64,000 nucleotides of DNA from Diphasiastrum complanatum (taxonomy: Eukaryota > Streptophyta > Lycopodiopsida > Lycopodiales > Lycopodiaceae), in assembly GCA_029204225.1 (NCBI GenBank), contig CM055104.1, forward strand, positions 47,626,451 through 47,690,450, read 5' to 3'. Of this stretch, positions 53,517 through 63,739 are shown piece by piece. A model generated the notes under the pieces. It was given only the letters and a program-made list of their open reading frames with translations, was not told the DNA's origin and did not search any database. Within the stretch, counting starts at the first letter, position 1; every line of letters begins with the position of its first letter. A program made the position numbers and the translations under genes.

Positions 53517-56286
53517 TAGCTCCAGAATCTTTGTCGTTTTGTAGGAGTCTTTGACGAATGGAGTGGGACATCTTGCCTTTCAAACATGCATCACAGGTGG
53601 TCAAATTGGTTCCATTCGAGGTGCTGACCCCTGTTATTGCTCCATGATGACTTGCATGGTAAAGTGCCATTGAGTTCATGTGGCAAAGTCTTCTGTGCCA
53701 TGGAGTGTTTGGCGAGTCGTCATGAGTCTGATGCACCTGATCTGCAAGTAGGCATACCTTCAGATGGTATAATTTACCTTTCCTTCTGTCTTGAACGATG
53801 AGGGTACTGGTACTGGCGTCAATCATGTTGCATGCTTCGTCAGAAAACGTCACACGCATCCCTGCATCTGCTATTCTTGCTACAGAGAGCAAGTCTTGTT
53901 GTAGAGTAGGCACGAACAAAACGTCTTCGAGTCATCTGTCTCTGCCGTTGGTGTTGAGCCATAGTGAACCAATACCATTCACTTGATGTTTAGATCCATC
54001 TCCAAGAACTATGAATCTTGAAGGATCTGCACTTATGAAAGCAGACATTATTCGTCTTGATGTCGCGAAGTGTGAGGTGGCTCCTGAATCTAGGATCACC
54101 TCATGTGTGTCAGACGTTGATGTTGCACACACATCTTCACAGATGTAGGCGGCGAACAATTTCTGTTCATTCTTTCTTCGCCCATCCTCGAGCTCTCGGG
54201 CTCCTCAACATAGGACGAACTATTGTTGTTCTCTTGTCTGTTCTGTGCTGATTTGTTTCTTGGGTTCTGGCGCCAATCCATGGCTGCGTGGCCCTTCTTA
54301 TGGCTATGGATACACTCAATCTTGGGATTGAGCCAGTAGGTATCTATTGTATGCCCATCTCTTCTGCATCTCACGTAGGTCTTCTTGTCTGCATCTTGTC
54401 GTTTTGACCTCCCTTTGGTCTTCTAGTTGCTCTTGCTGGTCCCCTCTGCTTGCTGGTCACGATCCTGCCTCTGATTCGACTCCCTCTTAGGTTTTAATTG
54501 TTTCTTGAATTTTTTTCTGTTGTCATAGAGTGCCTGGTTAGAACAATCCTTGTGATCAAGGTGTTCTCTGGTCTCGACTTCCTCTCGAATCTCGACAATC
54601 GCCTTTTTGAGGTTCATGGTAGGATCTTTTGCAAGCAGGGTTCGTGTCGTCTGGAAAGATCTAGGTAAGGCTCTCAACAGGTATGTGAGCTACTTCTCAG
54701 TTGACACTGCATTCTCTGCTCCAGAGTTATGTAGTGATAGAAACAGATCCTTCATCTTTCTCACGAAAGAGGTGAGGTCTTTTCCATCCCATTGTAGATT
54801 CGTCAGCTGATCTTGCAACATCATGATCTGACTTCTTGATTTTGTCTGAAATCTGGTGAGCAATGCATCCCACATCTCCTTAGCTTTGGAGAGTGTAGCC
54901 AGGTCAAGTGTGAGGCTATCTTCAATGGAAGATGATAGCAAGGCTACTGCCTTGTTTGGCGAGTCGTCATGAGTCTGATGCACCTGATCTGCAAGTAGGC
55001 ATACCTTCAGATGGTATAATTTACCTTTCCTTCTGTCTTGAGCGATGAGGGTACTGGTACTGGCGTCAATCATGTTGCATGCTTCGTCAGAAAACGTCAC
55101 ACGCATCCCTGCATCTGCTATTCTTGCTACAGAGAGCAAGTCTTGTTGTAGAGTAGGCACGAACAGAACGTCTTCGAGTCATCTGTCTCTGCCGTTGGTG
55201 TTGAGCCATAGTGAACCAATACCATTCACTTGATATTTAGATCCATCTCCAAGAACTATGAATCTTGAAGGATCTGCACTTCTGAAAGCAGACATTATTC
55301 GTCTTGATGTCGCGAAGTGTGAGGTGGCTCCTGAATCTAGGATCACCTCATGTGTGTCAGACGTTGATGTTGCACACACATCTTCACAGATGTAGGCGGC
55401 GAACAATTTCTGTTCATTCTTTCTTCGCCCATCCTCGAGCTCTCGGGCTCCTCAACATAGGACGAACTATTGTTGTTCTCTTGTCTGTTCTGTGCTGATT
55501 TGTTTCTTGGGTTCTGGCGCCAATCCATGGCTGCGTGGCCCTTCTTATGGCTATGGATACACTCAATCTTGGGATTGAGCCAGTAGGTATCTACTGTATG
55601 CCCATCTCTTCTGCATCTCACGTAGGTCTTCTTGTCTGCATCTTGTCGTTTTGACCTCCCTTTGGTCTTCTAGTTGCTCTTGCTGGTCCCCTCTGCTTGC
55701 TGGTCACGATCCTGCCTCTGATTCGACTCCCTCTTAGGTTTTAATTGTTTCTTGAATTTTTTTCTGTTGTCATAGAGTGCCTGGTTAGAACAATCCTTGT
55801 GATCAAGGTGTTCTCTGGTCTCGACTTCCTCTCGAATCTCGACAATCGCCTTTTTGAGGTTCATGGTAGGATCTTTTGCAAGCAGGGTTCGTGTCGTCTG
55901 GAAAGATCTAGGTAAGGCTCTCAACAGGTATGTGAGTTACTTCTCAGTTGACACTGCATTCTCTGCTCCAGAGTTATGTAGTGATAGAAACAGATCCTTC
56001 ATCTTTCTCACGAAAGAGGTGAGGTCTTTTCCATCCCATTGTAGATTCGTCAGCTGATCTTGCAACATCATGATCTGACTTCTTGATTTTGTCTGAAATC
56101 TGGTGAGCAATGCATCCCACATCTCCTTAGCTTTGGAGAGTGTAGCCAGGTCAAGTGTGAGGCTATCTTCAATGGAAGATGATAGCAAGGCTACTGCCTT
56201 GTCATTTTTCTCCCCTCATTCGTGTAGCTCCTTGCTTGTTGTCGTAGGCATTTCTTCTGTGCCATCCACCCAGGGGAAGAGTCCTT
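53510..56286 (-). pseudogene. Copia-3 gag and protease, carrying a 1247-bp tandem duplication
   Basis: From 56286 on the minus strand: LFPWVDGTEEMP, DKAVALLSSSIEDSLTLDL, KAKEMWDALLTRFQTKS, LTNLQWDGKDLTSFVRKMKD (copia gag), a stop near 55937, then RALPRSFQTTRTLLA and a basic region. The zinc-knuckle region has lost cysteines (IECIHSHKKGHAAMDWRQ). The protease site is VILDSGATSHFA near 55350 and again near 54100. The GAG-pre-integrase segment is CHMNSMALYH. The stretch from gag to protease is present twice, out of frame because 1247 is not a multiple of three. It is therefore inactive. Confidence 0.87.
53706..56199. repeat. Tandem duplication of 1247 bp, about 99.5% identical
   Basis: Copies 53706-54952 and 54953-56199. 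Differences seen are few (about six to eight single bases, for example AACAAAACG versus AACAGAACG and CTTGATGTTTAG versus CTTGATATTTAG). The junction GCCT-TGT-TTGGCG shares TGT with both parental ends (GAG-TGT-TTGG at 53706 and GCCT-TGT-CATT at 56200), a 3-base microhomology. Confidence 0.97.
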
Positions 56287-56967
56287 TGTAAAAATTACAA
56301 CAAATAAGGATCCTAAAACGCTTGAAATGATGAGGGAAACAATAGATTATGATTTCATAAGATTAGCACAAGTTGAACCATCAAAATCCATCAAAAATCT
56401 ATGCTTGAACCTCACTGAATGGCCCAAATCCTTGAAGAAGACTTCACACGTGTGAAAGTACGGCCTCCCACAGTCTGAGTACTGTACATCAGACCTACAT
56501 TCAATCCTATAATCATTAGTAATCACAAGTACTCAAACAATTATGAACATAGAGAGCAATTGCACCATTATGAGAGAAAAATCATGAAATTGCTTGATTG
56601 ATTTTGGTGAGATATCATCACCTATATATACATGATCCATCACGGTTTTGGGCAGGTATGAGTAGCCCTAAACCTATCCCTAATGCTAATTTTGGTGGAT
56701 CTTTCATCCCTACCAAGTTAGGGTTGGAATCTTGGAGATCCTTCAACAATGCAAAAATTACCAAAAATAGCTCCTATTTTTTCTCCCTTGTATCTAAGCA
56801 TAATTTGGACTCATTCCAAAGGTTCTAACACTTAGGTCTACTTGAGAACATCCTTATGAATGGATCCTATGCTATTTGGCACGTGTGACAAGCCACATCA
56901 TGACCATCTAACTATTTACAAGTCATATGACCAAAACTAGTCAAGCTAGAATTGTGAATTTTTAACA
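56287..56967 (-). repeat. Copia-2 3' LTR
   Basis: Plus-strand edges TGTAAAAATTACAAC and GAATTTTTAACA. Contains one CACACGTGTG palindrome near 56446. Confidence 0.95.
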
Positions 56968-56981
56968 CTCCTCCTCACTAT

Positions 56982-58769
56982 CTAGCTTGGTTCAATCATT
57001 GCTTTACTAATCACTCCAAGTGATGATTTGAACTTCATAAAAGGTGTCTTTTGAAGTGGTTTAGTAAGTAGATCAGCTACACATTCATTGCTTGGAACAT
57101 GCTCCAAAGCAATCTCCTTGGCTTGCACCATTTCTCTCACAAAGTGATGGCATATCTCAATGTGCTTAGATCTTGCATGGAAGATTGGGTTAGATGCAAG
57201 GTGTTGGGCTGATATATTGTCATTGTAGATGATTGGTGCCTCCTCTGAATCCATGATCTTTAGTTCCACCAATAATCTCTTGATCCAAAGTACCTCCTTT
57301 GTAGTGGTTGTCAAAGCTTTGTACTCGGCCTCGGTTGAAGATAGAGATATAGTTTCTTGCTTTTTTGAAAGCCATGAAACCACACCTTCTCCTATGAAAG
57401 TTGAATAGGCACTTGTTGATTTCCTATCCCTCTTGTTCCCTGCAAAATTTGAATCACTAAATGCATGAAAGTTAATCACATCTCCTCTATATAGAATCCC
57501 AAAGTCCAATGTACCCGAGATGTATCTTAGAATCCTCTTAGCCTTTTTCCAATGGATATTCAATGGCTTTTGCATGGATTGGCTCAACCTACATACACTA
57601 AAGCTAAGATCTGGTCTAGTTATAGTGATCCACATTAAGGAACCTATAAGTTGCCTAAACAAAGTGATGTCCATGAAGGATCTTTCATCATCTTCATTTG
57701 GCACTTTTACATCTTGCTCCATTGGTGTGTCAACACTTTTGCATACTTCCATCTTAAACTTCTTCAAAAGACTTTGAGCATAGTTTAATTGACTTATAAA
57801 GATAAAATCAGACCCTCTAAGTACTTCTATGCCTAAGATGAAGTGAAGACACCCTAGATCTACCATCTTGAACTCTAAGGATAGATCTATCTTGATTTTT
57901 TCAATACCATCAACACTATTTCCACTAATGATGATGTCATCTACATAAATGAGTAAAAGTACAATACCAACATCATCAAACTTAATGTAAAGAGTGGGAT
58001 CATATTCACTTTGAACAAAAGAAAGTGAAATAAGATAGCAATGTAGTCTTGAATTCCAAGATCTCGAGGCTTGCTTCAAGCCATAGATGCTTCTTTGGAG
58101 ATGGCATACTTTGTTCTCAATTCCATGCTTGATGAACCCTTGTGGCTGTTCCATATAGGTATCCTCTTCCAAAAAACCATTCAAGAAAGCGTTAGAGACA
58201 TCCATTTGACATAGAATCCATCCAAAATGTGATGCAAGTGCAATGATTAGCCTTATTGTGACCATCTTGGCCACGGGTGCAAAAGTTTCCTCATAGTCTA
58301 TCCCTCTCTCTTGAGCATAACCTTTTGCAACTAATCTTGCTTTATGTTTGTTAACACTCCCATTTGCATTCAACTTAAGCTTGAAGACCCACTTGCATCC
58401 TATTACATTCCTTTGAGGTCTCTCAACAAGCAACCAAGTTTCATTCTCAATCAAGCCATCATACTCATCCAACATAGCTTTATACCATTCTTTGGAGTTC
58501 AATGCATCTTTAACATTAGATGGTTCTTCAAAACTAGATAAAGCATAAGAAGTGGATGAGATACCCTCAACTTGCTGTCCTTTGCCTTGATATGTGAGCC
58601 TTGATGGCTCCACTTTTGCCCTTGAAGATCTCCTTGGTGTGATAGGTGGGTTTGGTGCTTGCTCCTCCATGAGCTCCTCCTCAAAACCAAGATCTTGCTC
58701 CTCAGCCATCTTCTTCTTCAAGGATATGCATATGATGTTCATCAAAGATGACATCCCTTGAAACAACAA
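56982..58769 (-). pseudogene. Copia-2 reverse transcriptase and RNase H (long open frame)
   Basis: Open for about 595 codons. After a linker (RRSSRAKVEPSRLTYQGKG) the RT reads ALNSKEWYKAMLDEYDGL, NVIGCKWVFKLKLN, ARLVAKGYAQERGIDYEETF, then LCQMDVSNAFLNGFLEE (first Asp), YGLKQASRSWN and LLLIYVDDIIISGN (catalytic YVDD), and DLGCLHFILGIEV. RNase H has FSDSNFAGNKRDRKSTSAY, ETISLSSTEAEYKAL, DNISAQHLASNP, ARSKHIEICHHFVREM and CVADLLTKPL. All catalytic motifs are intact. It is in a different frame from the upstream gag-integrase, with the overlap at 58702-58769, so a frameshift mutation (or, less likely, programmed slippage) separates them. Confidence 0.93.
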
Positions 58770-60525
58770 ACTTGTTTAAGGATGGGAGATAGACTTTGTA
58801 GCCCTTGCTTGAGCTTGCATATCCAAGCATGATCCCTCTTGTGGAAGATGGATCCTCCTTGGTTCTTGTTTCCAATGCCACATGCACATAACATATAAAA
58901 ACTTTCAAGTGATTAAGACTGGGTTTCTTTCCATACAACATCTCATAAGGAGTTTTGCCTCCAATTGCTTTGCAAGGCACCCTATTCATCAAGTAGTTTG
59001 CACATACAAGAGACTCACCCCAAAAGGATCTGGGCAAACAAGCATCTAATCTTAAAGCCTTAGAACATTCACATAATGTTCTATTCCTTCTTTCAGCAAC
59101 TCCATTTTGTTGAGGAGTGTAAGGACAAGAAGTCTCTTTCTTGACCCCTTCCTCCTCACAAAAGGCCTTGAACTCATTGGAGATGAATTCTCCACCATTG
59201 TCACTTCTAAGAATCTTCATGCTATGATTATGATGCTTTTTCACAAACAACTTGAACTTCACAAAAGTATCAAATACTTGAGACTTGAAGGAAAGTAAGA
59301 ACACCCAACAATATCTTGAGTAGTCATCAATGAAGGTTAAAAACATGGATGAACCTCCATTAGATTTGGTGCTAGCAATGTGCACATCCGAGTGTATGAG
59401 TTCAAGAGGATGAGATGACTTTGTGATGGAGTTAGGAAACACCTTCTTATGTGCCTTGGATAAGGCACAAGCTTCACAAACCTTATCTTCCTTCCCAATA
59501 GACCTTGGTAGGCCTAAATCATACTCCTCCTTGATCATAGCCTCCATGGAACCCGAGTTGACATGTCCAAGTCTTTTGTGCCATAAAGTAAAGGTAGATA
59601 TCTTGCTCTTCTCGGCCAACATGACAACATTAGTATCCACAAATGCATCCAACTTATAAAGTTTGCCAAGTCTAGTGCCCTTAGCCACTATCTTACCCTT
59701 CTTCTTGATGAAACATTCATTTGAAGCAAAGTCAACATTGAAACCATTGTCTACCATTTGGCCAACACTTAGTAGATTCTTTGTTATTGTAGGAATGTAC
59801 AAAACACCTTCTATGTTGATCTTTTTGGAAGATCCTAAGCAAAGGGGAATGCTACCAACTCCTTCAATCTTACAAGCTTCATCATTTTCTGTATAGATAG
59901 ACTTTATAGGTCCATCATAAGATAAGAGAGAAGAGAAAAACTCCCTTTTACTAGTCATGTGTGAACTAGCACCCGAGTCAATCCACCAAGGATCTTCTCC
60001 TTTGAAGCTTGTTGAAGAAAATATGGACATCATGAGAGAGTCCTCATGTGAACTCTCCTCCTCCTCCTCTTTGCTCATGTTGGCTTGGCTTTGATCTTGC
60101 TTCCTCTTGAAGCATTCCGAGGCATAATGCCCCATCTTGCTACAATAGTAGCACTTCACCTTTGATTTATCCTTCTTGACTTTGGTGGTTGATGGAGATG
60201 CCTTTGAGGGTCCTTCTTGATCCTCAAGCTTTGTAGACTTCTTGAATGTTGATCCTTTGCCTTTGGACTTGCCTTTGCCTTTGGTGAAGAGAGCTTGGTC
60301 ATCTCCACCTTGGATGGAAAGCCTATCCATCCTCTCTTGCATTTGTCTCCTTCTTGATTCCTCGACCATGAGTGTGCCTTGGAGTTCTTCAAGTATGGGT
60401 AGCTTACCCATAATTGCATATCCCTGAACCAAATTGTCAAATTCAAAGCTTAGTCCATTCAATATGAGTTGAACAAGCTCTTCATCCTTGATAGGATCAC
60501 CTATGAAGGCTAGCTCTTTGTTCAA
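58702..60525 (-). pseudogene. Copia-2 gag C-terminus, protease and integrase (open 607 codons)
   Basis: Reads NKELAFIGDPIKDEELVQLILNG (gag), a Lys-rich stretch, the zinc knuckle CYYCSKMGHYASECF near residue 125, the protease active site WWIDSGASSHMTS near 185, then LWHKRLGHVNSGSM and CEACALSKAHKKVF (pre-integrase). The integrase catalytic triad is ELIHSDVH (Asp), LRSDNGGEF (Asp) and YTPQQNGVAERRNRTL (Glu), near residues 385-490, then TPYEMLYGKKPSLNHLKVF. It ends in the middle of the linker at TGA 58702. The gag N-terminus is in another frame (60537-60902). All visible catalytic residues are present, which fits the young LTR age. Confidence 0.93.
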
Positions 60526-60536
60526 TTCCTTTACTC

Positions 60537-60902
60537 TTAGGACAAAAGTATGTGCACTCTCTCCTTTCTTTTGATAGCTTCTATAGATTTGATTCTAGTT
60601 TGGTTCTTGGATTCATAGACCTTTTGCAAAGTCTCCCAAGCATCTTGAGTAGAAGTGCAATCTCCTACCTCTCTTAAGAGTTCATTTGCAATATTCATTT
60701 TTATGCAATGTAGTGCAACATTGCACCTCTTGATGTATTTGGCTTTTTCTTGAGGATGAATAGGTTGACCCTCCTTACCATTTACAATTTCCATCAGATC
60801 TTGCATGATCATGATGGATTCCATTCTAACTTTCCATATGGAATAGTTAGTTTTGTTGAGCCTTTCATTAGTATCCAAAAGATATGCATTTATAGATGCC
60901 AT
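60537..60902 (-). pseudogene. Copia-2 gag N-terminus, cut off by a frameshift
   Basis: ATG at 60902 (MASINAYLLDTNERLNKTNY). The motif order is that of copia gag: YSIWKVRMESIMIMQDL, RCNVALHCIKMNIANELLREV, DAWETLQKVYESKNQTRI. After ESKNQTR the frame goes out (KSIEAIKRKERVHILLS and stop), whereas the expected RSYQKKGESAHTFVLRVKEL is in the frame that leads to 60525. So a single indel near 60590 separates this from the rest of gag. Without it the frame would run from 60902 into integrase. Confidence 0.9.
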
Positions 60903-61612
60903 CTAGTCTCTTAATCAAGGACTTGACACAAATGAAGGTTACTTCTATTGATTTGATTGAAGGTCTACGTTATCCGGGACCTAAAAAGATCAGTAATAGA
61001 CTTCCTATAAAGATCTAAGAATGATCTCTAGCAAAATCAAATCATAGAATACTAGAAACAATGCACTTGCTTGATTGAAGTAGACAATACTAGTAGAATT
61101 GCCCCTCTTTTTATAAAGAACATTAAAGCTTCCAAATGATCTGATCAAGAGTGAATTTCAACAACCTAATATACTTCCAAAATCACTTGTAAAAATTGAT
61201 CTAATTTGGTGCATAAGTCAAGCAATGGTTGGACTGAACCTAAATCACTTTAGGAGGTGCCTACTACACCTTAGAACAGCCTTGAAGAGTCCCCAAAACT
61301 CTGATCTTCCCTCTCCTTGAATGCTAGAAAGCCTCCTCTATGAAATCACCTCCAAAACTCGCTTAGAAATCAATGCTTGGAGCAAGCAAAACTTGCTATC
61401 TTGGTAATGTGAATTGAATTCAACTTTGCCTCTGGTTTTAGACACCTAAACACCTGCAAATGAAGTCACACAACACCAATCTCCAATGTATTTGACTCAC
61501 TTTGAGTTCTAAAATCAATACTAGATTCTAAGATCCAATCTACACAAGATTTAGATCAAAAATTGTGATCAAATTGAATGAAAACCAAGGATTTAGCTCA
61601 TTTCAGCCTTTA
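60903..61612 (-). other. Copia-2 untranslated leader
   Basis: Lies between PBS and gag ATG. No open frame of note. Confidence 0.8.
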
Positions 61613-61625
61613 GGCTCTGATACCA
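61613..61625 (-). promoter_or_regulatory. Copia-2 primer-binding site
   Basis: Minus-strand TGGTATCAGAGCC, directly abutting the LTR edge at 61626. Confidence 0.93.
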
Positions 61626-62307
61626 TGTAAAAATTACAGCAAATAAGGATCCTAAAACACTTGAAATGATGAGGGAAACAATAGATTATGATTTCATAAG
61701 ATTAGCACAAGTTGAACCATCAAAATCCATCAAAAATCTATGCTTGAACCTCACTAAATGGCCCAAATCCTTGAAGAAGGCTTCACACGTGTGAAAGTAC
61801 GGCCTCCCACAGTCTGAGTACTGTACACCAGACCTACATTCAATCCTATAATCATTAGTAATCACAAGTACTCAAACAATTATGAACATAGAGAGCAATT
61901 GCACCATTATGAGAGAAAAATCATGAAATTGCTTGATTGATTTTGGTGAGATATCATCACCTATATATACATGATCCATCACGGTTTTGGACAGGTATGA
62001 GTAGCCCTAAACCTATCCCTAATGCTAATTTTGGTGGATCTTTCATCCCTACCAAGTTAGGGTTGGAATCTTGGAGATCCTTCAACAATGCAAAAATTAC
62101 CAAAAATAGCTTTTATTTCTTCTCCCTTGTATCTAAGCATAATTTGGACTCATTCCAAAGGTTCTAACACTTAGGTCTACTTGATAACATCCTTATGAAT
62201 GGAATCCTATGCTATTTGGCACGTGTGACAAGCCACATCATGACCATCTAACTATTTACAAGTCATATGACCAAAACTAGTCAAGCTAGAATTGTGAATT
62301 TTTAACA
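61626..62307 (-). repeat. Copia-2 5' LTR
   Basis: Same edges as the 3' LTR. About ten substitutions and a one-base indel separate the two. It contains one CACACGTGTG palindrome near 61787. Confidence 0.95.
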
Positions 62308-62416
62308 CTTCGCCCTTGAGTATCAAGGATGTCTTAACTTTCCAGACTAGAAAGTTAGATCCTGAAGAATCAAGTATCGTGCAGATCTTGCTCTGCATGC
62401 TGTTGATTGAAGCCAT
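62308..62416 (-). pseudogene. Copia-3 gag N-terminus (cut off by copia-2)
   Basis: ATG at 62416 (MASINSMQSKICTILDSSG), then NFLVWKVKTSLILKGE up to the copia-2 LTR. The next codons, GLFPWVDG, are found at 56286 on the other side. This gives the exact insertion site and the reading frame before insertion. Confidence 0.9.
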
Positions 62417-62515
62417 TGCTTCTTGAAGTTTGTTTCCTTGTTGATGGTTGATTGTCTGAATGCTTGGCCTCCTGGATCTGATAGCTTCTTGGCTATGTCA
62501 GAATATGACAGGGTG

Positions 62516-62528
62516 GGCTCTGATACCA
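62516..62528 (-). promoter_or_regulatory. Copia-3 primer-binding site
   Basis: Minus-strand TGGTATCAGAGCC, one base from the LTR edge at 62530. Confidence 0.9.
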
Positions 62529-62529
62529 C

Positions 62530-63147
62530 TGATGAAAATTGTTGTGATATGCTTTGATACCACTGATGGAATATCATGATATACTCTAATACCACTGAAG
62601 AGAGGAGAAACTTTCGCGAAGGTGAAGCGCGTTTCTCTTGCAAGACTCGGATAACTAGAGCTAAAAATATATAAATAATAGGTCCATATCTCATGCCTTT
62701 GAAAGCAAGAGTGAGTTCAGATGCGATCACTGGACACTGCTAGTTGAGTTGCTCCTACAATCCTCCAAAGTGTAGTTAGTCACTGTTGATCTACGTTTGT
62801 AAAACTAATGCAACATTCAACATAGTTTCAACCAAAGTGTGGAATTCAAATGAACAAGAAAACTCAAACATACGAGATAAACAGCATATGCATTCGCATT
62901 CGAGATCATACGCAACAAGAAAGTAATCCATATGGATTTTCTCTGATTTCTTCAAGCACTGCATGCAAATTCACTCAATGTGTTGGCGTGAGAGAAAACG
63001 CTTCTCTCACGGATGTATGTCTCGCTTACTAGCGGACCCTTGGATCTTCTGATCCTAGCTCCAGATGTTCGAGTTCGTGAACATCTTCGTCAGACAAAGG
63101 GCTGAAAGCTAGCAAGGCTTTGTAATCAGAAACATTTCGTTTCTTCA
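62530..63147 (-). repeat. Copia-3 5' LTR (618 bp, with internal deletion)
   Basis: Begins TGATGAAAATTG and ends GTTTCTTCA. Near 63056 it jumps from GATCCTAG to CTCCAGATGTTC, skipping about 470 bp that the 3' LTR has (50350-50822). The last 92 bases encode, on the minus strand, the same NVSDYKALLAFSP pol tail found in the 3' LTR. Confidence 0.88.
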
Positions 63148-63734
63148 GATAGAACCTCAAAACAATCAAAACAAATGTAGACAAATAGAGAGAATTACAC
63201 AAAATTGCTTCCAAAATCAAGATTGATGTTTCATATTGATTGTGGCCAAAGATGCCTCTATATATACACTTTTTGGAGCTCGAGGTACTGATCATGCATC
63301 AGATCTCACACGTGTGAGGATGCTTTGTCATCATCATGCAATTTTGACACTTGGATCAAACTTTCTATTTTGGGCATTTTTGGTCCAATTTCCTACTATA
63401 TGGAGATCTTCATAGAAATCTTCTAGAAGCAAAAACTCGCCTACTTCAGCTTTTTCCACACGTGTGAGCTGCCCTCTACACATGGGATGTGACACCTATT
63501 CAAAGTATTTGGCTCATGCAATCAATAGATTGATGCCATGTGTCATATATATAAAAAACTAGTTTTTGGCCATTTTAGCCACTAGAACTTGAATTAAGTT
63601 ATATGTACAACATATATGATTATGGTACATGACAAGTACACTAATTTCAAACGTGGGAACAGGCTCCACACATGTGTGTTTATCGTATATACATGATTTT
63701 GGCTTTCACCAAGCTTAATTTTTGCATTTTCACA
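63148..63734 (-). repeat. Copia-1 5' LTR, distal part
   Basis: Matches 37792-38377 and ends TTTTCACA. CGTAT (63735-63739) follows, the copy of the target duplication at 37552. Contains CACACGTGTG at about 63307 and 63457. Confidence 0.93.
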
Positions 63735-63739
63735 CGTAT

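Larger units (their letters stand above)
56287..62307 (-). mobile_element. Copia-2: nearly complete Ty1/copia element inside copia-3 gag
   Basis: LTRs at 56287-56967 (681 bp) and 61626-62307 (682 bp) differ at about ten positions (about 98% identity). PBS TGGTATCAGAGCC (minus) is at 61613-61625 and PPT GTGAGGAGGAG (minus) at 56968-56978. Removing the element restores the copia-3 gag frame (...LILKGE + GLFPWVDG...), with CTT present at both edges (56284-56286, 62308-62310), a shorter duplication than the usual 5 bp. Gag to RNase H are all present, in three frames. Confidence 0.95.
49016..63147 (-). mobile_element. Copia-3: Ty1/copia element inserted in the copia-1 5' LTR
   Basis: Outer ends are TGATGAG... 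(49016) and ...TTCTTCA (63147), flanked by GATAG at 49011-49015 and 63148-63152. The 3' LTR (49016-50915) is enlarged by a solo LTR. The 5' LTR is 62530-63147. PBS is at 62516-62528 (minus), and PPT GAGAGGGAGC (minus) at 50916-50925. Pol and gag lie between, with many stops, a 1247-bp tandem duplication and copia-2 inserted in gag. The element is dead. Confidence 0.92.
37557..63734 (-). mobile_element. Copia-1: Ty1/copia element, outermost of a nested block
   Basis: The 3' LTR is 37557-38377. The 5' LTR is 48776-49015 plus 63148-63734, split by copia-3. The host duplication CGTAT stands at 37552-37556 and 63735-63739. PBS 48763-48775 (TGGTATCAGAGCC on the minus strand) and PPT 38378-38385 (TTGAGGAG) are in place. 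Gag-protease-integrase start lies at 48282-46699 and RNase H at 38860-38380. Between these, the rest of integrase and nearly all RT are missing, replaced by a 7.8-kb composite insert. LTRs carry several CACACGTGTG palindromes. Confidence 0.92.

Noticed and set aside
58702-58769. Programmed frameshift between copia-2 integrase and RT
   Set aside because: Plant copia elements normally use one frame, no slippery heptamer with downstream pseudoknot is evident, and a second indel in gag near 60590 shows the copy is decaying.
63056-63148. Three-part chimeric junction by template switching at the right end of copia-3
   Set aside because: At first it looked like LTR, pol and another LTR joined. But the pol tail is a normal part of the copia-3 LTR (same in the 3' LTR), and GATAG at 63148 shows an ordinary insertion boundary.
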